In this document: one piece after another, positions 59,240 to 64,000 of the stretch
Position numbering within the stretch: the first letter of the stretch is position 1
How the letters are laid out: each line of letters begins with the position of its first letter
Assembly (NCBI RefSeq): GCF_010550675.1
Contig: NZ_JAAGOA010000007.1
Location: 1 to 64,000 of the forward strand
DNA from: Phytoactinopolyspora halotolerans
GTDB taxonomy: Bacteria; Actinomycetota; Actinomycetes; Jiangellales; Jiangellaceae
Direction of reading: 5' to 3'
Length of the DNA: 64,000 bases
Notes under the pieces: model-generated
What the model saw: the letters and a program-made list of their open reading frames with translations, nothing else
Databases searched by the model: none
What the model was told of the DNA's origin: nothing
Made by a program: the position numbers and the translations under genes

Positions 59240-59256
59240 TCAACCCCCGGGCTTGA
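58990..59256 (+). pseudogene. Truncated ABC transporter ATPase (duplicate)
   Basis: Identical to the first 83 codons of the gene at 61198 (MIDVTNLTKHYGRHIAVDDL, Walker A GPNGAGKTT). It then continues for five unrelated codons (INPRA) to a stop. The signature motif, Walker B and everything beyond are missing. It has the same AAGGAG leader as the intact copy, so a short P-loop peptide could still be made. Confidence 0.9.
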
Positions 59257-59645
59257 CAGCCTGATCGCCATGACGACTGAACTACGGGCGCCTAGCCCAC
59301 ACGATCCGATCCCAGACCGAAGAGATCACCGGCCAAGACGACGGATGCACGAGGCACCTCCCAGATACTCCCGGAGGAGTACCGATTGCCCTCCTGCCAG
59401 CGGATAGTGACCCGTGCGTTCTCGTTCACAGTGACAGGGCATCCCCCAACCCAAAGGAACATGTCCTGAACGCGATCGCCACCACCTGACCTCTGGCCCG
59501 CCCCGGGCCGGTCACGTCGCGCCACGCCCGCGCACTCGCCGAGATCCGCACGGAGCTGTCATGCCCCTCGAGGATGGACGCCTCGGCCTGTTCCACGAAC
59601 TCGCCGACGCTCACTACACAACACAACAAAGGAGCACATACAGAC
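59257..59645. other. 389-bp stretch without a recognised gene
   Basis: Several short frames exist on both strands (for example about 59300-59525 on the minus strand), but none matches a family I know. AAAGGAG at about 59628 is the probable ribosome-binding site of the next gene. Confidence 0.5.
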
Positions 59646-60808
59646 ATGAAACCGATCGAACAAGGCCCAGCGCAACCGTTGATTGGGCGCCGCAGTTTTG
59701 TCACTCACGCGGCTGCACTCGGCGCTGGCGTTGGATTGTCCGCGACGGCATTCGCGTTATTCGACGACGACAAAAAAGACCCGGAAATCTCGCGTGATGA
59801 CCAGGATATCTCGCTTCGTGACCAAGATCTGAAATTTATCGGCACGGAGGAGACCTTTTCGACTCCCGAGTTGTTGATGTTGAACTCCATCAACGAGGAT
59901 CACATAGCGTTCCTTGAGGAAATAGGTCTTTCGGATCTAGGGGAACGCCGCATCGGCGATATGGACGAGGGGGGACTCAACGTTCAAATCCTCTCTGCGC
60001 ATACGCCGTCCGTACAAAATGTCCCTGGGCAAGAGGGCATCGACTTTGCCTATCGCCTCAACCGGCAGCTCATCGACGGACCAATGGCCAGTTATCCGGG
60101 CCGCTTCCAGGCTTTCGCCACCTTGCCCTTGCAGAGCCCGGAGGCGGCGGCGGACGAACTGGAACGTTCGGTTCGGGACGACGGTTTCTTGGGCGCACTG
60201 ACCAACGGACACATCGGGAAGAAGTATCTCGATCATCCCGATTTTGAGCCCGTGCTGGCGCGTGCCGAAGCTCTCGATGTGCCGATCTACCTGCATCCCG
60301 GCTATCCAGCTGACGAGATTTTCCAGATCTACTACAGCACGACACGGTCGGAATACACGAAAGAGTACCAAGATTACATTTTCAGTGGGTCTGGATATGG
60401 CTGGCACCAGGAGGTGCTGACCCAATGCATCCGGATGATCGCGTACGGGGTTTTCGACAGATTCCCCGATCTGAAGATTATCGTCGGCCACATGGGCGAA
60501 GGTCTTCCGTTCTACTACGAGCGGATCGCCGGAGACATGGGCGAGCCGACCGAAGACTCGCTCGAGAAGCCTTTCGAGCAATACTTCCAGGACAACTTCT
60601 GGTTCACAACCAGCGCGTTCTTCCAGAATGAGCTGCTCCATCTCTTGCTGAAATACATCAGTATAGATCGAGTGATGTTCGCAACCGACTATCCTTCGCA
60701 GGCATCAAAGAAGGGACCGACTGGTTCCGAGCAGTCGATCTTCCGCGTGAGGACAAGGAAAAGATTGCGTTCCGCAATGCCGAGAATCTGTTCGGCATAA
60801 AGGTCTGA
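59646..60808 (+). pseudogene. Tat-exported amidohydrolase-2 family protein, frameshifted near C-terminus
   Basis: The product would be an exported TIM-barrel metal-dependent hydrolase or decarboxylase (ACMSD/gamma-resorcylate-decarboxylase-like) of about 387 residues. A Tat signal is present (GRRSFVTHAAALGAGVGLSA). Metal and active-site motifs include YLHPGYPADE, IIVGHMGEGLPFYYERIAGD and VMFATDYP. Near 60716 the frame shifts; the alternative frame reads DWFRAVDLPREDKEKIAFRN and ends NLFGIKV with a TGA at 60808, the expected family end. One missing A explains it. Codon use is visibly less GC-rich than its neighbours, suggesting acquisition. The direct reading would stop at 60800. Confidence 0.82.
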
Positions 60809-61018
60809 CGCATCGGGCCCGACCGAGGCATCCCGCTTGTTCCCGAGTCAACGGCGGCTCAGCAGCGGTGACTTTGGCGGTGCCGTGAAGGTACAGCCAA
60901 AATACACGCATTCAGCGCACGAAGGTGCCGTCAGACAAATTCGAAGCGGTATCCATTGAGGACGTGGTGACCCTGAACCGCGCGTCGCCACGGGGTCAGT
61001 TTCCAACCGTTGTTGACA
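60809..61018. other. 210-bp spacer before second duplication copy
   Basis: A short open stretch (about 60925-61040, reading VPSDKFEAVSIEDVVTLNRA) may be the tail of a lost gene. It runs into the duplicated segment. No other feature was seen. Confidence 0.4.
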
Positions 61019-61447
61019 AATGCGTCGCCCGGGGAAGCGTGTCGCATCGGAAGGGGCCGTTCCCACACCGCCCTGTAACCGAGCTCGTGCCTACTGCAGA
61101 CGCAGTAGCCGCGATTGCCTGCGCAGAGACGACGACTGGCGCAGTTGTGATGCGGATGATGGGACATACACAACCACCTTCAAGGAGCACCAACGAGATG
61201 ATCGACGTCACCAACCTCACGAAACACTACGGCAGACACATCGCCGTCGATGACCTGAGCTTCACCGTCAGACCCGGTGTGGTCACGGCCTTCCTCGGCC
61301 CCAACGGCGCGGGGAAGACGACGACGATGCGCATGATCCTCGGGCTCGACAGGCCCACCGCGGGGCGGGCGCTGGTGAACGGCCGACCGTTCGAGCAGCA
61401 CCGGGCGCCGCTGCGCGAGATCGGGGCGCTGATCGACGCGAAGGGCA
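61019..61447 (+). repeat. 430-bp direct duplication, copy 2
   Basis: This copy matches 58810-59239 and contains the same dyad (61091-61108), AAGGAG leader and ATPase 5' end. Here the gene continues intact, so this is the parental arrangement. Confidence 0.93.
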
Positions 61448-62142
61448 CCCATCCGGGCCGCCCTGCCCGCGATCACCTCTCGGCGCTCGCCGCCACCACG
61501 GGCATCTCGAAGCGCCGTGTCGGCAAGGTGCTCGACCTCGTGGGTTTGAGCGAGGTGGCCGATCGCCGCAGCGGCGGCTTCTCACTCGGGATGGGACAAC
61601 GCCTCGGCATCGCGTCCGCCCTACTCGGCGATCCGCACACGGTGATGCTGGATGAGCCGGTGAACGGCCTCGATCCGGAGGGAGTCCTGTGGATCCGCAA
61701 TCTGCTCAAGTCGCTGGCAGCCGAGGGACGCACGGTTCTCGTGTCCTCGCACCTGATGAGCGAGATGGCGCTCACGGCCGAGCACTTCATCATCGTCGGG
61801 CGGGGACGTTTGATCGCCGACATGTCGGGCTCCGAGCTCACCGCGATGACCGAGCCAACCAGCGTCCGCGTCCGGTCGCCGCACGCCCGCCAGCTTCGTG
61901 ATCTGCTCGCCGGCGACGCGACCGACATCGCGATCCGCGGCCACGACCTATTCGACGTCGTCGGTGTGGACGCCGACGAGATCGGCGCTCGAGCGCGGTC
62001 GGCGAACTTGCAGCTCCAGGAGCTGACACCCGCACGAGCCTCGTTGGAGGACATCTTCATCGATCTCACCAAGGACGCCGTGGACTACCACGGCGCCACC
62101 GATTCCACCAACAGCACGCACAAACTGGAGAACCCGCGATGA
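61198..62142 (+). CDS. ABC exporter ATP-binding subunit
   Basis: A 314-residue ATPase of the ABC-2/drug-exporter type. Walker A is GPNGAGKTT (about residues 34-42), the signature is FSLGMGQRLGIASALLG and Walker B is VMLDEPVNGLDPEG, followed by VLVSSHLMSEM. The ~90-residue C-terminal extension is typical of CcmA/BcrA-like exporters. AAGGAG lies 14 nt before the ATG. It overlaps the permease gene by 4 bp (ATGA). Confidence 0.95.
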   Translation: MIDVTNLTKHYGRHIAVDDLSFTVRPGVVTAFLGPNGAGKTTTMRMILGLDRPTAGRALVNGRPFEQHRAPLREIGALIDAKGTHPGRPARDHLSALAATTGISKRRVGKVLDLVGLSEVADRRSGGFSLGMGQRLGIASALLGDPHTVMLDEPVNGLDPEGVLWIRNLLKSLAAEGRTVLVSSHLMSEMALTAEHFIIVGRGRLIADMSGSELTAMTEPTSVRVRSPHARQLRDLLAGDATDIAIRGHDLFDVVGVDADEIGARARSANLQLQELTPARASLEDIFIDLTKDAVDYHGATDSTNSTHKLENPR

Positions 62143-62975
62143 GCACCACCAACACGACACTGGTCCCACCAGCCGGATCGCCACGAGCCGACGACGTGTC
62201 GGCCCAGAACGTCACCCTTCCTCGGGTCATCCGATCGGAGTGGATCAAGTTGCGATCGCTCCGCTCGATGATCGTCACGCTGGCCCTGACCGCCGCCGCC
62301 GTCATCGCCACCGGCGTGTTGGTGTCGATGCTCAGCAACGGCGCCCCCATAGCTGCCGATGGCGAGGGGATCTACGACCCCGCAGGCAACAGCCTGTTCG
62401 GGGCGACGCTCGCCCAAGTCGTGCTCGGCGTCATGGGCGCGCTGGTCGTCACGTCGGAGTACTCGACGGGTCTGATCCGCACGACGCTCACCGCAGTGCC
62501 CCGGCGGCTGCCAGTGTTGTGGGCCAAGGTGGTCGTCGTCGCTGCTGCTGCGTTCGCCACGATGGTGGCATCGCTATCGGTGGCCTTCTTCGTCGGACAG
62601 GCTGTCTATAGCGGTGGCGGGCCGTCGGCGTCACTGTCCGACCCAGGTGTGCTCCGAGCCGTGCTCGCGGCGGCGCTGTTCCCGACCGCGATCGCAGTGA
62701 TGGGTGTTGCCTTCGGCGCGTTGATGCGGCACACCGCGACAGCGATCGGCATCCTGGTCGCGATCTTGTTCGTCCTGCCCACGCTGTTCGAGACGCTGGG
62801 CGGAGTGTGGGGCGATGCTGTCGAATACCTCCCGAGCGAAGCGGGACAGGCGATGATTGCTGTCGTCAGGGAATCGGGCGATATGTCACCGAGCGTTGCT
62901 CTGCTCGTGCTGATCGGCTGGATCGGGGTCCTGCTCGCCGCAGGCACGATCGCCCTCAAGCGCCGAGACGCGTGA
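62139..62975 (+). CDS. ABC-2 type exporter permease
   Basis: A 278-residue membrane protein with about six helices (MIVTLALTAAAVIATGVLVS, GATLAQVVLGVMGALVVTSE, VALLVLIGWIGVLLAAGTIA). EYSTGLIRTTLTAVPRRLPV is the hallmark of bacitracin/lantibiotic-type permeases. It is coupled to the ATPase and, by a GTGA overlap, to the kinase gene, an arrangement often seen for antibiotic-sensing and efflux systems. Confidence 0.93.
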   Translation: MSTTNTTLVPPAGSPRADDVSAQNVTLPRVIRSEWIKLRSLRSMIVTLALTAAAVIATGVLVSMLSNGAPIAADGEGIYDPAGNSLFGATLAQVVLGVMGALVVTSEYSTGLIRTTLTAVPRRLPVLWAKVVVVAAAAFATMVASLSVAFFVGQAVYSGGGPSASLSDPGVLRAVLAAALFPTAIAVMGVAFGALMRHTATAIGILVAILFVLPTLFETLGGVWGDAVEYLPSEAGQAMIAVVRESGDMSPSVALLVLIGWIGVLLAAGTIALKRRDA

Positions 62976-64000
62976 GGATCGCCGACCTGCGATGGGGCTC
63001 AAACGCACAGCACGTACAGGTGTCTGCCTTGTCTAACGTCTCGGGCATCGATCGCTCGTGGCCAGCACTGCGCACCGCCGTCGCCGATCTGGCGATCGCC
63101 GCCGCCGTCTACGCTGGGGGCCTGATCTACGAGGCGGTCGACGCTGGCGACGTCGGCGCCAGCCTCGATGCCGTCGACTTCGTCACGTGCGCTGGCGCAG
63201 CGGCCCTGATCCTGCTGCGCCGGCGTGCCCCGCTGCCGGTGTTAGTGGTCGCGATGGTCGCCGCCGTGTGGTCGCTGATCCCGGACGATGACCCAGGTGA
63301 GCTCCGGGTCGCTGCGATCATCGCTCTGTACACCGTGGCGTCGACGTCGGGCCGCAGGACCGCCTGGACGGCCGGCGCGGCGACGGCAGCTGCGCTGTAT
63401 GTGACGGCGGCGGTCACATCACCGGGCCCGTGGTACGACGGTGAGAACCTGGAGCTGATCGCCTGGGCCAGTCTCGCCACAGCGGCAGGCGACGCAGTGA
63501 GGAGCAGACGCGCATACAACCTGGCACGGCAGGAGAGAGCGACAGCCCTTCAAGATCGCGCCGAACGCGCAGAACATGCGCTCGAGGAGGAAGCCAGGCG
63601 GCAAGTGATCGAGGAGCGCATGCGCATCGCTCGCGAGCTGCACGACGTGGTCGCTCACCACATCGCCGTGATCAACGTCCAAGCTGGGGTCGCCGCACAC
63701 CTGCTACGGGACGACCCGACCGGTGCGCAGGAAGCTCTCACGCACGTCCGTCGCGGAGCCGCAAGCGTGCTCGACGAGTTGAGCAGCATCCTCAGCGTGA
63801 TCCGCCAGTCCGACGAAGCCACCTCGACGACAGACCCTCTCCCCACCCTCGACGACCTGCAACGCCTCATCGCCGACTTCGCCAACGTCGGCCTCGAGAT
63901 CGAATGGCACACCGCTGGCACGCGCAGACCGGTGGCGCCGACGATCGGCCTCGCCGCCTACCGGATCATCCAGGAATCCCTGACCAACGCCCATCGCTAC
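62972..64000 (+). CDS. Sensor histidine kinase (NarL/LiaS type), cut by window end
   Basis: An open frame of 343 codons runs off the window. Four or five N-terminal membrane segments (LAIAAAVYAGGLIYEAV, FVTCAGAAALILLRRRAPL, VLVVAMVAAVWSLIP) precede a coiled coil and the HisKA_3 phospho-acceptor box RIARELHDVVAHHIAVINVQ (His224). The start of the HATPase domain follows (LAAYRIIQESLTNAHRY). GTG 62972 overlaps the permease stop (GTGA); GTG 63020 is an alternative. The response-regulator gene is presumably just beyond the window. Confidence 0.92.
   Translation, partial: MRIADLRWGSNAQHVQVSALSNVSGIDRSWPALRTAVADLAIAAAVYAGGLIYEAVDAGDVGASLDAVDFVTCAGAAALILLRRRAPLPVLVVAMVAAVWSLIPDDDPGELRVAAIIALYTVASTSGRRTAWTAGAATAAALYVTAAVTSPGPWYDGENLELIAWASLATAAGDAVRSRRAYNLARQERATALQDRAERAEHALEEEARRQVIEERMRIARELHDVVAHHIAVINVQAGVAAHLLRDDPTGAQEALTHVRRGAASVLDELSSILSVIRQSDEATSTTDPLPTLDDLQRLIADFANVGLEIEWHTAGTRRPVAPTIGLAAYRIIQESLTNAHRY

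Noticed and set aside
1-64000. tRNA, rRNA, riboswitch or CRISPR features
   Set aside because: I looked for conserved tRNA arms, repeated spacers and known riboswitch cores and saw none. A covariance-model scan would be needed to exclude small RNAs.

Overview
The window is very GC-rich, with GTG and TTG start codons, strong Shine-Dalgarno sequences beside apparently leaderless genes, and families typical of soil Actinomycetia (MmyB-type XRE regulators, MalFG-type sugar importers, CehA/McbA hydrolases). I read it as chromosome of a high-GC actinobacterium. The genus cannot be fixed from the sequence; a Jiangella-like organism is only a guess. No rRNA, tRNA, CRISPR array or replication origin was seen.

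Layout. 1-5.3 kb: edge of an IS630-like transposase, a secreted M14 carboxypeptidase, a small hypothetical gene, then an ArsR-SRPBCC-SDR operon preceded by a strong palindrome. 5.3-11.3 kb: a CehA/McbA-type hydrolase coupled to a small beta-sandwich protein, an SRPBCC protein, a frameshifted methyltransferase and a TPR-LuxR regulator. 11.4-25.8 kb: a series of regulator/enzyme pairs (HxlR/RidA, XRE/SDR, AraC/reductase, TetR/epimerase, LysR/SDR, XRE, MerR/SDR, TetR/MFS, MarR/zinc dehydrogenase), most with a visible operator, plus a decayed DUF234 ATPase gene. 25.8-28.3 kb: a MarR-type operator recurs before an azoreductase and before an LLM flavin oxidoreductase/FMN reductase operon. 28.3-32.3 kb: an AKR-SDR-transaldolase operon divergent from a TetR gene. 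32.3-37.7 kb: a GntR-controlled operon of a class V aminotransferase and a sugar-type ABC importer. 38-45 kb: tautomerase, SDR/XRE, VOC protein, a MerR-HEAT fusion with a HEAT partner, and SDR/LysR. 45-53 kb: a secreted propeller-like protein, a membrane-anchored GH128-like hydrolase, TetR, a second AraC/reductase pair, hydrolase, GNAT, an XRE/membrane-protein pair and small conserved genes. 53-57 kb: SDR and AKR genes with a divergent TetR. 57-61 kb: debris of recombinase-type genes and a 430-bp duplication flanking a frameshifted Tat-exported amidohydrolase. 61-64 kb: an ABC exporter running into a histidine kinase cut by the window end.

Themes. About twenty transcription regulators sit among roughly seventy genes, together with ten short-chain dehydrogenases, two aldo/keto reductases and several flavoenzymes. 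The region looks like a bank of independent, locally controlled redox and detoxification modules, not one pathway. Ten genes, seven of them regulators, carry a TANNNT -10 box 6-7 nt before the start codon, the signature of leaderless transcripts.

The most unusual non-coding signal is a 51-bp hairpin repeat present three times (19967, 25268, 46374), with compensatory base changes in its stem. In two copies it supplies the stop codons of the neighbouring genes.
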